Notes under the pieces: model-generated
What the model saw: only the letters and a program-made list of their open reading frames with translations
What the model was told of the DNA's origin: nothing
Databases searched by the model: none
Translations under genes and position numbers: made by a program
Assembly: GCA_963753075.1 (NCBI GenBank)
Contig: CAVWAR010000017.1
Coordinates: 186,001-250,000, forward strand
Length of the DNA stretch: 64,000 bases
Direction: 5' to 3'
Source: Prado023 sp963753075
GTDB lineage: Bacteria > Actinomycetota > Actinomycetes > S36-B12 > CAIYMF01
In this document: piece by piece, positions 24,993 through 34,483 of the stretch
Layout: the number at the start of each line of letters is the position of its first letter
Position numbering within the stretch: position 1 is the stretch's first letter

Positions 24993-27900
24993 GTGTCGAA
25001 CAGCTCGACCGGCGACTTCGTGCACCTGCACGCCCACACCGAGTACTCGATGCTCGACGGCGCGGCCCGGGTCAAGGACCTCTTCGCCGAGGCGGCCCGG
25101 ATGGAGATGCCGGCGCTGGCGATCACCGACCACGGCAACCTGTTCGGTGCCTACGAGTTCTGGAAGGCCGGCCGGGCGGCTGGCGTGAAGCCAATCATCG
25201 GGATGGAGGGGTACTACGTCCCGATCGGCTCCCGATTCGACCGGGCGCCCTTCTCCTTCGGCGCCGAGGTCGGCCAGGACGTCGGTGACGAGGGCACGGT
25301 CAAGGGCAAGGTCAACTACACGCACATGACCCTGCTGGCCGAGGACAACGAGGGTCTGCACAACCTGTTCCGGATCTCCTCGCTGGCCAGTCTCGAGGGC
25401 CAGTACCGCAAGTACCCGCGCTTCGACCGCGACCTGCTCGACAAGCACGGCAAGGGGATCATCGCCACGACGGGCTGCCCCTCGGGCGAGGTGAACCGGT
25501 GGCTGCAGGTAGGCCAGTACGAGAAGGCCCGCAGGGCGGCCGCGGACTACCGCGACATCCTCGGCCGGGACAACTTCTACTGCGAGCTGATGGACCACGG
25601 GATCGAGATCGAACGGCGCACGAGGGCCGATCTGCTGCGCCTTGCCAAGGACCTCGGGCTGCCCCTGCTGGCCAGCAACGACCTGCACTACACGCATGCC
25701 GCGGATGCGGAGTCCCACGAGGTGCTGCTGTGCGTGCAGACCGGCAAGACGATGGCCGACCCGAAGCGCTTCAAGTTCGACGCCCGCGACTTCTACCTCA
25801 AGTCCGCCGTCGAGATGCGGACCCTGTGGGCTGAGCACCCCGAGGCGTGCGACAACACCCTGCTGGTCGCCGAGCGGTGCAACGTCGACTTCACCGAGGG
25901 CCGCAACCTGATGCCCCGGTTCCCGGTCCCCGAGGGGGAGAACGAGGAGTCGTGGCTGGTCAAGGAGGTGGATCGGGGCCTGGTGGGCCGGTTCCCCGAC
26001 GGTGTTCCGCAGGATCGCCGGGAGCAGGCCGCCTACGAACTCGGCGTCATCAACCAGATGGGCTTCCCCGGGTACTTCCTCGTCACCGCTGACCTCGTGG
26101 CGCACGCCAAGAGTGTGGGCATCCGGGTGGGTCCTGGTCGCGGTTCGGCGGCCGGTGCACTGATCGCCTACGCGCTGGGCATCACCGAGCTGGACCCGAT
26201 GTCCCATGGGCTGCTGTTCGAGCGGTTCCTCAATCCCGAGCGGGTGTCGATGCCCGACATCGACATGGACTTCGACGAGCGCCGGCGCGCGGAGATGATC
26301 CGCTACGCCACGCAGCGCTATGGCGAGGAGCGGGTGGCCCAGATCGTCACCTACTCCACGATCAAGGCCAAGGCCGCGCTCAAGGACTCCGCGCGAGTCC
26401 TCGGTCACCCGTTCTCCGTCGGGGAGCGGCTGACCAAGGCGATGCCCCCTGGGGTCATGGGCAAGGACATCCCGCTGTCGGGGATCTTCGATGAGGAGCA
26501 CCCCCGCCACAAGGAGGCTGCGGACTTCCGGGCCCTGTACGAATCGGAGTCCGACCTGCGCGAGGTGGTCGACACCGCACGGGGCCTCGAGGGCCTTCGT
26601 CGGCAGTGGGGTGTGCACGCGGCCGGGGTCATCCTCTCCGCCGAGCCGCTGGTGGACGTCATCCCGATCATGCGCCGCGAGCAGGACGGCGCCATCATCA
26701 CCCAGCTGGACATGGGGGCGTGCGAGAACCTCGGACTGCTCAAGATGGACTTCCTGGGCCTGCGCAACCTCACCATCCTCGACGACGCGGTGCGCCAGAT
26801 CGAGGCCAACACCGGCCGGGCGCTCGTCCTCGAGGACCTCACGCTCGATGACGGGCCGACCTACGAGCTGCTCGCTCGCGGTGACACCCTGGGCGTGTTC
26901 CAGCTGGACAACTCGGGCATGCGTGGGCTGCTGACCCGCCTGGGCCCGACCAACTTCGAGGACATCTCGGCGGTCCTGGCGCTCTACCGCCCGGGGCCCA
27001 TGGGCGCCAACGCGCACAACGACTTCGCCGACCGCAAGAACGGCCGCCAGCCGGTCACCCCGATCCACCCCGAGCTGGCCGAGCCGCTGGCCGAGATCCT
27101 GGGCGACACCTACGGGTTGATCGTCTACCAGGAGCAGGTCATGGCCATCGCGCAGAAGCTGGCGGGCTACTCCCTGGGCAGCGCGGACCTCCTGCGCCGA
27201 GCGATGGGCAAGAAGAAGAAGGAGATCCTCGACAAGGAGTATGTCCCGTTCGCCGAGGGGATGCGGGCCAACGGCTACTCCGAGGAAGCGATCAAGACCC
27301 TGTGGGACATCCTCGTCCCGTTCTCGGACTACGCCTTCAACAAGGCGCACACCGCCGGCTACGGGCTGGTCTCCTACTGGACGGCCTACCTCAAGGCGAA
27401 CCACCCGGCCGAGTACATGGCGGCGCTGCTCACCTCGATCGCCGACGACAAGGACAAGTCGGCGATCTACCTCAACGAGTGCCGGCGCATGGGTATCAAG
27501 GTGCTGCCCCCGGACGTGAACGAGTCCCAGTCGGACTTCGCGTCGGTCGGCACCGACATCCGCTTCGGCCTGTCGGCGATCCGCAACGTCGGCAACAACG
27601 TCGTCGAGTCGATCATCGCCACCCGCACGGCCAAGGGTCGCTTCGCCGACTTCGGCGACTTCATCGCGAAGGTGGAGATCGGCGTGTGCAACAAGCGCCT
27701 GGTGGAGTCACTGATCAAGGCCGGGGCCTTCGACAGCTTCGGCGACACCCGCAAGGGCCTGCTGGCCATCCATGAGCAGGCCATCGACGCCGCCATCGAC
27801 ACGAAGAAGGCCGAGGCGGTCGGGCAGTTCGACCTGTTCGCGGGGATGGGTGCGGCTGCCGAGGAGCCAGCGCCCGGCTCGCGGCTGGTCCCGCCGCCGA

Positions 27901-28547
27901 CCGAGTGGGACAAGAAGACGCTGCTGGCCTACGAGCGCGAGATGCTGGGGCTCTACGTCAGCGACCACCCCCTGTTCGGGCTAGAGCATGTCCTGGCGTC
28001 GCTGGCAGACATGCCTGTCTCGGCGCTGTCCGCCGACGAGCGGGTGGACGGGCAGATGGTCAACGTCGCCGGGCTGGTCACCAGCGTCCAGCGCAAGACC
28101 ACGAAGGCCAAGGGCGAGCAGTGGGCAATCGTCACGGTCGAGGACCTGGCCGGATCGGTCGAGGTCATGTGCTTCCCCCAGCTGTACTCCTCAGTGGGGG
28201 TCCTGCTCGCCGAGGACGTGGTCGTCGTCGTGCGCGGGCGGTTGGAGAAGGGCGACGAGGGTGCGCCTCGGCTGCGCGCGATGGACATCAGCGCTCCCTC
28301 GATCAGCGACACCGGCGCGACTGGTCCGGTCGGCATCCACCTGGATATCGCCCGATGCACGCCGCCTGTGGTTCAGCGCCTGCGCGAGGTGCTCGGCAAC
28401 CATCCCGGCACAGTGGAGGTCCATGTCCACCTGCGCAACGGCGGGACCACCACCGTGCTGGCCATCGATGACCGCCTGCGGGTGGTGCCCTCACCGGCAC
28501 TCTACGGGGACCTGAAGGCCCTGCTCGGGCCCAACTGCCTGGGCTGA
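24993..28547 (+). CDS. dnaE: DNA polymerase III alpha subunit (replicative, DnaE1 type)
   Basis: This is the catalytic subunit of the replicative polymerase. The GTG at 24993, eight bases or so after GGGAGGAG, gives 1184 residues. The PHP domain opens with FVHLHAHTEYSMLDGA and retains its metal-binding histidines, consistent with the proofreading activity known for mycobacterial DnaE1. The palm motif PDIDMDFDE is at residues 421-429, with the catalytic pair D424 and D426. A helix-hairpin-helix region and a C-terminal OB fold (VNVAGLVTSVQRKT) follow. The length and intact PHP domain favour DnaE1 over the mutagenic DnaE2. Confidence 0.96.
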   Translation: MSNSSTGDFVHLHAHTEYSMLDGAARVKDLFAEAARMEMPALAITDHGNLFGAYEFWKAGRAAGVKPIIGMEGYYVPIGSRFDRAPFSFGAEVGQDVGDEGTVKGKVNYTHMTLLAEDNEGLHNLFRISSLASLEGQYRKYPRFDRDLLDKHGKGIIATTGCPSGEVNRWLQVGQYEKARRAAADYRDILGRDNFYCELMDHGIEIERRTRADLLRLAKDLGLPLLASNDLHYTHAADAESHEVLLCVQTGKTMADPKRFKFDARDFYLKSAVEMRTLWAEHPEACDNTLLVAERCNVDFTEGRNLMPRFPVPEGENEESWLVKEVDRGLVGRFPDGVPQDRREQAAYELGVINQMGFPGYFLVTADLVAHAKSVGIRVGPGRGSAAGALIAYALGITELDPMSHGLLFERFLNPERVSMPDIDMDFDERRRAEMIRYATQRYGEERVAQIVTYSTIKAKAALKDSARVLGHPFSVGERLTKAMPPGVMGKDIPLSGIFDEEHPRHKEAADFRALYESESDLREVVDTARGLEGLRRQWGVHAAGVILSAEPLVDVIPIMRREQDGAIITQLDMGACENLGLLKMDFLGLRNLTILDDAVRQIEANTGRALVLEDLTLDDGPTYELLARGDTLGVFQLDNSGMRGLLTRLGPTNFEDISAVLALYRPGPMGANAHNDFADRKNGRQPVTPIHPELAEPLAEILGDTYGLIVYQEQVMAIAQKLAGYSLGSADLLRRAMGKKKKEILDKEYVPFAEGMRANGYSEEAIKTLWDILVPFSDYAFNKAHTAGYGLVSYWTAYLKANHPAEYMAALLTSIADDKDKSAIYLNECRRMGIKVLPPDVNESQSDFASVGTDIRFGLSAIRNVGNNVVESIIATRTAKGRFADFGDFIAKVEIGVCNKRLVESLIKAGAFDSFGDTRKGLLAIHEQAIDAAIDTKKAEAVGQFDLFAGMGAAAEEPAPGSRLVPPPTEWDKKTLLAYEREMLGLYVSDHPLFGLEHVLASLADMPVSALSADERVDGQMVNVAGLVTSVQRKTTKAKGEQWAIVTVEDLAGSVEVMCFPQLYSSVGVLLAEDVVVVVRGRLEKGDEGAPRLRAMDISAPSISDTGATGPVGIHLDIARCTPPVVQRLREVLGNHPGTVEVHVHLRNGGTTTVLAIDDRLRVVPSPALYGDLKALLGPNCLG

Positions 28548-28593
28548 CCCACCCGGCCCCGCGGCCCGTCGCCCAGTCCGGGCTGCGCGCTGC

Positions 28594-29091
28594 TCAGGTG
28601 CGACGGGCGATCGGGGCGACCCGGGCGTTGGTCAGCTCGACCAGGTCACCGGGTGCCAGTTCGACATCCAGGCCCCGGCGGCCACCGGAGACGAGCACCG
28701 TGTCATGGGCCAGCGCCGACTCGTCGAGGACGGTGGGCGCCGCCGTGCGCTGGCCGAGGGGGGAGATCCCACCTGCGACATATCCGGTGGCTCGCTCGGC
28801 CCGGGCCACCTCGGCCATTGCGGCGCGCTTGCCACCGACGGCCGCGGCCAGCAGCTTGAGGTCCAGCTGGGTGTCAACCGGCACGATCCCGACCACCAGC
28901 GCGCCGTCCACGTCGGCCAGCAGCGTCTTGAACACCCGATCCGGTGCCACGCCCAGCTCGAGGGCGGCCTCCAGGCCGTAGGACTCGCTGCGTGGGTCGT
29001 GCCGGTAGGTGCGCAGGACATGCGGGACACCGGCGACGGAGAGGACTCGGGTGGCGGGTGTTCCGGTGGACCCGCTGGACTTCCTGGGCAT
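28594..29091 (-). CDS. ybaK: Cys-tRNA(Pro) deacylase, YbaK family
   Basis: YbaK-type proteins hydrolyse Cys-tRNA-Pro made by mistake by prolyl-tRNA synthetase. The 165-aa product starts MPRKSSGSTGTPATR and has the family features HDPRSESYGLEAA, the conserved lysine in RVFKTLLAD, and the C-terminal GGISPLGQR and SGGRRGLDVELAP. The ATG at 29091 sits 6 nt after CAGGAT (29103-29098 on the minus strand), matching the leaderless pattern seen repeatedly here. Longer in-frame starts at 29115 and 29184 would overlap that promoter. Confidence 0.9.
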   Translation of the reverse strand: MPRKSSGSTGTPATRVLSVAGVPHVLRTYRHDPRSESYGLEAALELGVAPDRVFKTLLADVDGALVVGIVPVDTQLDLKLLAAAVGGKRAAMAEVARAERATGYVAGGISPLGQRTAAPTVLDESALAHDTVLVSGGRRGLDVELAPGDLVELTNARVAPIARRT

Positions 29092-29183
29092 GGGGTGATC
29101 CTGCCACCTGGCCATAGCGAGTTCCCTCGCGCCGCCGCTGCGACCGGCAGCGGGTTGCCCGAGCGGGTGGCCCGGACAGGCCA

Positions 29184-29189
29184 TAACCT
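29184..29189 (+). promoter_or_regulatory. -10 box (TAACCT) for a leaderless transcript
   Basis: TAACCT ends exactly 6 nt before GTG 29196, deciding that start over the GTG at 29190. Confidence 0.5.
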
Positions 29190-29195
29190 GTGCCA

Positions 29196-29864
29196 GTGCC
29201 CACGGTTCCGTTGTTCCCGCTGCGCACGGTCCTGGTCCCCGGGTTGGTGCTGCCGCTGCACATCTTCGAGCCCCGCTACCGGCTGATGATGCACACCCTG
29301 GCCGATGTCCCGGACGATGAGCGCGGCTTCGGGGTCGTTGCGGTGCGGCCCGGGCACTCCGAGGCCGACGGGCTCGACGGGCTCTACCAGACGGGCACGA
29401 TGGCTCGCATCACCAAGTTCGACGAGTTGCCTGACGGCCGGTACGACGTGGTCACGGTGGGCGCCCGCCGGTTCACGATCGAGGACATCGACGACGCGTT
29501 GCCCTACACCCGTGCCCGGGTTCGGCTGCACGATGAGCCCGTTGGCGACGAACCCCGGACCGCGGAGCTGGCAGCCGATGCAGCGCGGCTCCTGGCGGCC
29601 TACCGGGAGGTCATCGCCGGGTGGGGAGTGATCGAGATGGCCGACATCGACCACCTGCCCAACGACCCGGTCGTCCTGAGCTACCTGGTGGCCTCGGCAA
29701 TCGTCACGGACCTGCCTGAGCGACAGGCACTGCTCGGGATCGAGGACGCGGAGCAGCGGCTCCTGGCGGTGTGCAAGGTCCTGCGTCGCGAGATCGAGGT
29801 CATGTCGGCGATGCCGTCGATGCCGGCGGTGGATCTGGCCGGCTCACGGCTGTGGGCCAACTGA
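29196..29864 (+). CDS. Lon N-terminal (LON substrate-binding) domain protein
   Basis: A 222-aa stand-alone LON domain without ATPase or protease parts. It begins VPTVPLFPLRTVLVPG and continues LPLHIFEPRYRLMM, the typical start of this domain, with a helical C-terminal half. In bacteria such proteins have no settled role; in Lon the domain recognises substrates. The GTG at 29196 is preferred because it fits a leaderless start. It is divergent from ybaK and 39 nt before hisD. Confidence 0.88.
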   Translation: MPTVPLFPLRTVLVPGLVLPLHIFEPRYRLMMHTLADVPDDERGFGVVAVRPGHSEADGLDGLYQTGTMARITKFDELPDGRYDVVTVGARRFTIEDIDDALPYTRARVRLHDEPVGDEPRTAELAADAARLLAAYREVIAGWGVIEMADIDHLPNDPVVLSYLVASAIVTDLPERQALLGIEDAEQRLLAVCKVLRREIEVMSAMPSMPAVDLAGSRLWAN

Positions 29865-29890
29865 GGCACAGACGGCTGCCTCCCAGCGCC

Positions 29891-29896
29891 TAGAAT
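29891..29896 (+). promoter_or_regulatory. -10 box (TAGAAT) for hisD
   Basis: TAGAAT ends 7 nt before the hisD ATG; no ribosome-binding site is present, so the his transcript appears leaderless. Confidence 0.55.
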
Positions 29897-29903
29897 CAGC
29901 AGC

Positions 29904-31214
29904 ATGATCCGTCGACTGGACCTGCGGGCCGGACTACCGACGAACCTCGGCGCGGTGGTACCCCGAGCGCCGATGGACGTCGAGCACGCTCTGGACGTGG
30001 TGCGGCCCATCGTCGCGGATGTCGCCAAGCGCGGCGCCCCGGCGGTCCTCGACCACGGGGAGCGCCTCGATGGCGTGCGCCCGAAGCACCTGCGGGTACC
30101 CACCGCAGAGATCACGGCTGCGGTGCAGGCCCTTGACCCCGACATCCGCCGTGCCCTCGAGGTCGCCATCGAGCGTGTGCGTCGCGTGCATGCCGACCAG
30201 GTGCGCCCGGATCACACCACCACCGTGGTCCCGGGTGGGTCGGTCACCATGCGCTGGATCCCGGTGGATCGGGTTGGGCTCTACGTCCCCGGTGGGCGTG
30301 CGGTGTACCCGTCGTCGGTGGTGATGAACGTCGTGCCCGCGCAGATCGCCGGGGTCGGATCCCTCGCGGTGGCCTCCCCGCCCCAGAAGGAGTCCGACGG
30401 GCTGCCGCACCCGACCATCCTCGCCGCCTGTGGGCTGCTGGGGGTCGACGAGGTGTACGCGGCCGGCGGCGCCCAGGCGATCGCCCTGTTCGCCTACGGG
30501 GCGCCGCTCGAGGACGGCACGGTGTGCCGGTCGGTCGACCTGGTCACCGGTCCGGGCAACATCTGGGTCACCGCGGCCAAGCGCCTGCTCAAGGGCCGGA
30601 TCGGCATCGACTCGGAGGCCGGGCCCACGGAGATCGCTGTCCTGGCCGACGAGACCGCTGACGCCGAGGTGGTGGCGGCCGACCTGATCAGCCAGGCCGA
30701 GCACGACGTCATTGCCGCGTCCGTGCTGGTCACAACGTCCCCGAGGCTGGCCATGGACGTCCAGGCGGCCCTGGAGACCCAGGTCGCTGCCACCAAGCAC
30801 TCGTTGCGCATCCGCGAGGCCCTCGGGGGGACCCAGAGCGCGATCATCGTCGTCGACTCGATCACCGACGGCCTCGCCGTGGTCAACGCCTACGCGGCCG
30901 AGCACCTGGAGATCCACACCAAGAATGCGCGCGACGTGGCGATGCGGGTGCGAAACGCAGGAGCAGTCTTCATCGGCCCCTGGGCGCCGGTCTCATTGGG
31001 TGACTACGCGGCTGGCTCGAACCACGTGCTGCCGACCGGCGGGTGTGCGTGCCACTCCAGCGGGTTGGGAGTGGCGTCGTTCCTGCGTGGCGTGGAACTC
31101 ATCGAGTACGACCGGGAGGCGCTGGCGGATGTCGCTGACACCGTCGTCACGCTGGCCCATGCCGAGGACCTCCCCGCCCATGCCGCCGCGATCAGCGCGC
31201 GGTTCGACCGGTGA
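29904..31214 (+). CDS. hisD: Histidinol dehydrogenase
   Basis: HisD performs the last two oxidations of histidine synthesis, histidinol to histidine, with NAD and zinc. The 436-aa protein has the expected motifs, among them PGGRAVYPSSVVMN, GGAQAIALFAYG, DLVTGPGNIWV, GIDSEAGPTEI and SAEH-type SQAEHD, and the late ASNHVLPTGG-like segment AGSNHVLPTGG. It opens the his cluster from its own promoter and overlaps hisC by GTGA. Confidence 0.96.
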   Translation: MIRRLDLRAGLPTNLGAVVPRAPMDVEHALDVVRPIVADVAKRGAPAVLDHGERLDGVRPKHLRVPTAEITAAVQALDPDIRRALEVAIERVRRVHADQVRPDHTTTVVPGGSVTMRWIPVDRVGLYVPGGRAVYPSSVVMNVVPAQIAGVGSLAVASPPQKESDGLPHPTILAACGLLGVDEVYAAGGAQAIALFAYGAPLEDGTVCRSVDLVTGPGNIWVTAAKRLLKGRIGIDSEAGPTEIAVLADETADAEVVAADLISQAEHDVIAASVLVTTSPRLAMDVQAALETQVAATKHSLRIREALGGTQSAIIVVDSITDGLAVVNAYAAEHLEIHTKNARDVAMRVRNAGAVFIGPWAPVSLGDYAAGSNHVLPTGGCACHSSGLGVASFLRGVELIEYDREALADVADTVVTLAHAEDLPAHAAAISARFDR

Positions 31215-32347
31215 GTGACGGTTCAGCCCGGAGGGACCCCCCGCCCGGGCTGCCGCTGCGCCCCGAGCTCGTCGGTGCGGTCCCCTATGGGGCTCCGCAG
31301 CTCCATGTCGCGCACCGGCTGAACGTCAATGAGAACCCGTACCCACCCTCGGCGCAGATGGTGGCCGATGTGGCCGATGCGGTGGCTGCGGCCACCGCCA
31401 CGCTGAACCGCTACCCGGACCGGGACGCGAGCGCCCTGCGTGCCGACCTCGCTGCCTACATCGGCACCGATGTCCTGGTCGGCCCGGCGATCACCGCCGA
31501 GCGGGTCTGGCCCGCGAACGGCTCCAACGAGGTCATGATCCAGCTCCTGCAGGCATTCGGTGGCCCGGGCAGGGTGGCGCTGTCGTTCACGCCGACCTAC
31601 TCCATGTACCCCGACTACTGCCGCGACACCTTCACGGCGTACCGAACGGTGCCCCGCCGGGCCGACTTCACGATCGACCTCGACGCGGCGGTGGCCCGCA
31701 TTGACGCGGAGCAGCCGGATGTCGTCCTGCTGGCGTCCCCGAACAACCCGTCCGGGACGGCCCTCAGGTTGGCCGAGATCGATGCGTTGTGCGTGGCGAG
31801 TCGGGGGATGGTCGTCGTCGACGAGGCCTACGCGGAGTTCCGCCGGCCCGGCACCCCGTCGGCGATCGAGCTGCTGGACCAGCATCCGCGGCTGGTCGTC
31901 ACACGCACCATGAGCAAGGCCTTCGCGCTCGCCGGTGCCAGGCTCGGCTACCTCGTGGCGAGTTCAGAGGTGGTCGACGCCGTCCAGCTGGTCAGACTGC
32001 CGTACCACCTGTCCGCGGTCACCCAGGCCGTTGCCAGCACGGCCCTGAGGCATGCCCCGGAGCTGCTGGGATCGGTCGCTGCACTGCGCACGGAGCGTGA
32101 TGCGCTGGCCCGGTGGCTGTCCACCCAGCCCGGGCTCGTCGTTGCGGAGTCCGACGCCAACTTCCTCCTGTTCGGCCGGTTCGCGGACCGGGATGTGATC
32201 TGGCAGCGGCTGCTCGACCGCGGCGTCCTCGTCCGGGCGACCGGACCGCAGGGCTGGCTCCGGGTCTCGGCGGGGACCCCGGCCGAGATGGCCGCCTTCC
32301 GGTCGGCGCTGACCGAGAGCCTTGAGCCAGACGACCTGCTCCCATGA
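31211..32347 (+). CDS. hisC: Histidinol-phosphate aminotransferase
   Basis: HisC is a class I/II PLP-dependent aminotransferase making histidinol phosphate. The 378-aa protein has LNVNENPYPPS at the start, the cofactor-binding SPNNPSGT and VVDEAYAEF, and the Schiff-base lysine K236 in TMSKAFALAGARLGY. The GTG start overlaps the hisD stop. The next gene, hisB, begins 34 nt downstream with its own ribosome-binding site. Confidence 0.95.
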   Translation: MSDGSARRDPPPGLPLRPELVGAVPYGAPQLHVAHRLNVNENPYPPSAQMVADVADAVAAATATLNRYPDRDASALRADLAAYIGTDVLVGPAITAERVWPANGSNEVMIQLLQAFGGPGRVALSFTPTYSMYPDYCRDTFTAYRTVPRRADFTIDLDAAVARIDAEQPDVVLLASPNNPSGTALRLAEIDALCVASRGMVVVDEAYAEFRRPGTPSAIELLDQHPRLVVTRTMSKAFALAGARLGYLVASSEVVDAVQLVRLPYHLSAVTQAVASTALRHAPELLGSVAALRTERDALARWLSTQPGLVVAESDANFLLFGRFADRDVIWQRLLDRGVLVRATGPQGWLRVSAGTPAEMAAFRSALTESLEPDDLLP

Positions 32348-32381
32348 GAAGGTGGGCGCACTCCAGCGAGGAAGGGATCTG

Positions 32382-32969
32382 ATGGGCCGGTTCGCACGGG
32401 TCGAGCGCACGACCAAGGAGAGCGACGTCCGGGTGGAACTGGAGCTTGACGGTTCCGGGACCGCCGAGGTCGGCACCGGCGTGCCGTTCTTCGACCACAT
32501 GATGACCCAGATCGGCAAACATGCCGGTTTCGACCTCACCATCGCCACGACCGGTGACATTGAGGTCGACAGCCATCACACTGTGGAGGACACGTCCCTG
32601 GCGTTCGGGGCAGCCCTTCGTCAGGCGCTCGGCGACAAGGTGGGCATCCGCCGGTTCGGCGATGCCTTCGTCCCGCTGGACGAGTCCCTGGCGCGTGCGG
32701 TCGTGGACCTGTCGGGCCGGCCGTACGTGGTCCACGACGAGCCGGCGATGGCCCCGATGATCGGTTCCTATGACACGACCCTGACCAGGCACGTGTGGGA
32801 GTCGATCTCCGCGACCGGACAGATCTGCCTGCACGTGCACTGCCTCTACGGCCGCAACCCGCACCACATGGTGGAGGCGCAGTTCAAGGCTGTGGCCAGG
32901 GCGCTGCGCACGGCTGTCGAGCGCGATCCCCGGGTCGTGGGGGTGCCCAGCACCAAGGGAGCCCTGTGA
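32382..32969 (+). CDS. hisB: Imidazoleglycerol-phosphate dehydratase
   Basis: HisB dehydrates imidazole-glycerol phosphate. The ATG at 32382 follows GAGGAAGG and gives 195 residues, the monofunctional length without a phosphatase domain. Metal-binding motifs typical of the family are FFDHMMTQIGKH, DSHHTVEDT and NPHHMVEAQFKA. A longer in-frame start at 32322 inside hisC is not supported. Confidence 0.96.
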   Translation: MGRFARVERTTKESDVRVELELDGSGTAEVGTGVPFFDHMMTQIGKHAGFDLTIATTGDIEVDSHHTVEDTSLAFGAALRQALGDKVGIRRFGDAFVPLDESLARAVVDLSGRPYVVHDEPAMAPMIGSYDTTLTRHVWESISATGQICLHVHCLYGRNPHHMVEAQFKAVARALRTAVERDPRVVGVPSTKGAL

Positions 32970-33015
32970 TGCACGGTCCGCTCGGCGCGTTGATCAGTGC
33001 CCCGCGCGATTCCGG

Positions 33016-33645
33016 ATGAGTGACGTCGTCGTCCTCGACTACGGATCGGGGAACCTCAGATCGGCGGCGCGTGCGCTGGCTGCTGTCGGCGCCGACGTGA
33101 CGGTCACCTCCGACTACGACCTCGCGATGGAGGCCGACGGGCTCGTGGTGCCCGGAGTGGGCGCCTTCGCCGCCTGCATGGCGGGGTTCCGCGCTGTCCG
33201 CGGGCCGTATCTGGTCGATCATCGGCTGGCCGGCGCCCGCCCTGTATTGGGGATCTGCGTCGGGATGCAGATCATGTTCGAGTCCGGGGCTGAGCACGGC
33301 GTCGTGACCCAGGGCGTGGGGGAGTGGCCCGGGGTCGTCGAGGAGCTGCCGGCCGACATCCTTCCGCACATGGGCTGGAACACCGTCGATGCGCCGGCTG
33401 ATTCGGTGATCTTCGAGGGCATCTGCGACGACCGGTTCTACTTCGTCCACTCCTACGCGGTTCAGCGCTGGGACTTCGCGGCTCAGGAGTTGTTCCGCCC
33501 GCCGCTCGTGACGTGGTCCGAGCATGGCGCGCCGTTCATCGCGGCTGTCGAGAACGGGCCACTGGTGGCCACCCAGTTCCATCCGGAGAAGTCCGGCGAC
33601 GCCGGGCTGGGCCTGCTGGCCAACTGGCTGCGCTCGATCCGCTGA
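33016..33645 (+). CDS. hisH: Imidazole glycerol phosphate synthase, glutamine amidotransferase subunit
   Basis: HisH releases ammonia from glutamine and channels it to HisF. The 209-aa class I amidotransferase has the nucleophile C81 in GICVGMQ and the His-Glu pair in QFHPEKSGD. It starts 46 nt after hisB without an obvious ribosome-binding site. The HisF partner is about 4 kb downstream in the same cluster. Confidence 0.95.
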   Translation: MSDVVVLDYGSGNLRSAARALAAVGADVTVTSDYDLAMEADGLVVPGVGAFAACMAGFRAVRGPYLVDHRLAGARPVLGICVGMQIMFESGAEHGVVTQGVGEWPGVVEELPADILPHMGWNTVDAPADSVIFEGICDDRFYFVHSYAVQRWDFAAQELFRPPLVTWSEHGAPFIAAVENGPLVATQFHPEKSGDAGLGLLANWLRSIR

Positions 33646-33667
33646 CCCCCCGGGCCGCGGCGACCAC

Positions 33668-33673
33668 TAGCCT
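33668..33673 (+). promoter_or_regulatory. -10 box (TAGCCT) for priA
   Basis: TAGCCT ends 6 nt before the ATG at 33680, an internal leaderless promoter within the his cluster. Confidence 0.5.
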
Positions 33674-33679
33674 TGGCGG

Positions 33680-34420
33680 ATGCAGCCACTGATCCTCCTG
33701 CCGGCCGTCGACGTACGCGACGGGACCGCTGTGCGCCTCGTGCAGGGCGAGTCCGGCACCGAGACCTCCTACGGGTTGCCTCTGCAGGCGGCCTTGGACT
33801 TCCAGTCCCAGGGGGCCGAGTGGATCCACCTGGTGGATCTCGATGCGGCCTTCGGGACGGGGAGCAACCGCGACCTGCTGGCCGAGGTGATCGGCCAGCT
33901 CGACGTCGCGGTCGAGCTCTCCGGCGGGATCCGCGACGACGAGTCGTTGACCGCGGCGCTGGACACTGGATGCCAGCGGGTCAACCTCGGCACGGCGGCG
34001 CTGGAGGACCCGGACTGGACCCGGCGGGCCATCGCGGAGCACGGCGAGCGCATCGCCGTCGGGCTCGACGTCCGCGGCACGACGCTGGCGGCTCGCGGCT
34101 GGACCAAGGAGGGCGGGGATCTCTGGGAGACCCTGGACCGGCTCGACGCCCACGGCTGTGCCCGCTACGTCCTGACCGACGTGGCCAAGGACGGCACCCT
34201 GCGGGGGCCGAATCTGGACCTGCTGCGCGACGTGTGCGCCCGGACCGACCGGCCCGTGATCGCCAGCGGCGGGGTTGCCCGGCTCGAGGACCTGCACAGG
34301 CTGTCTGAGCTCGTCGAGGTCGGGGTCGAGGGCGCGATCATCGGCAAGGCGCTCTACGCGGGTGCGTTCACGCTGCCCGAGGCGCTGGCGGCGGTGGCAC
34401 CGCACCGCAACTTCCTGTAG
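33680..34420 (+). CDS. priA: Phosphoribosyl isomerase A (bifunctional HisA/TrpF)
   Basis: In Streptomyces and Mycobacterium this (beta/alpha)8 enzyme isomerises both ProFAR (histidine) and phosphoribosyl-anthranilate (tryptophan). The 246-aa protein matches that type closely in LLPAVDVRDGTAVRLVQGES, LVDLDAAFGTG, LSGGIRDD and VGLDVRGTTLAARGWTKEGG. No separate trpF is found beside trpC, trpB or trpA here, which agrees with a dual role, though trpF could lie elsewhere. An HisA-only activity cannot be excluded from sequence alone. Confidence 0.9.
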   Translation: MQPLILLPAVDVRDGTAVRLVQGESGTETSYGLPLQAALDFQSQGAEWIHLVDLDAAFGTGSNRDLLAEVIGQLDVAVELSGGIRDDESLTAALDTGCQRVNLGTAALEDPDWTRRAIAEHGERIAVGLDVRGTTLAARGWTKEGGDLWETLDRLDAHGCARYVLTDVAKDGTLRGPNLDLLRDVCARTDRPVIASGGVARLEDLHRLSELVEVGVEGAIIGKALYAGAFTLPEALAAVAPHRNFL

Positions 34421-34483
34421 GCCGCTGGACAGAGGTGCAGGTCCGACAGCGATCAGCGTCGGTGACCGGCAGGAAGGGTGGGC

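Noticed and set aside
24960..27404. An 814-codon open frame on the minus strand opposite dnaE
   Set aside because: It mirrors the codon structure of dnaE, is rich in His, Arg, Gln and Val without any domain, and dnaE is beyond doubt. Long antisense frames are expected at this GC content.
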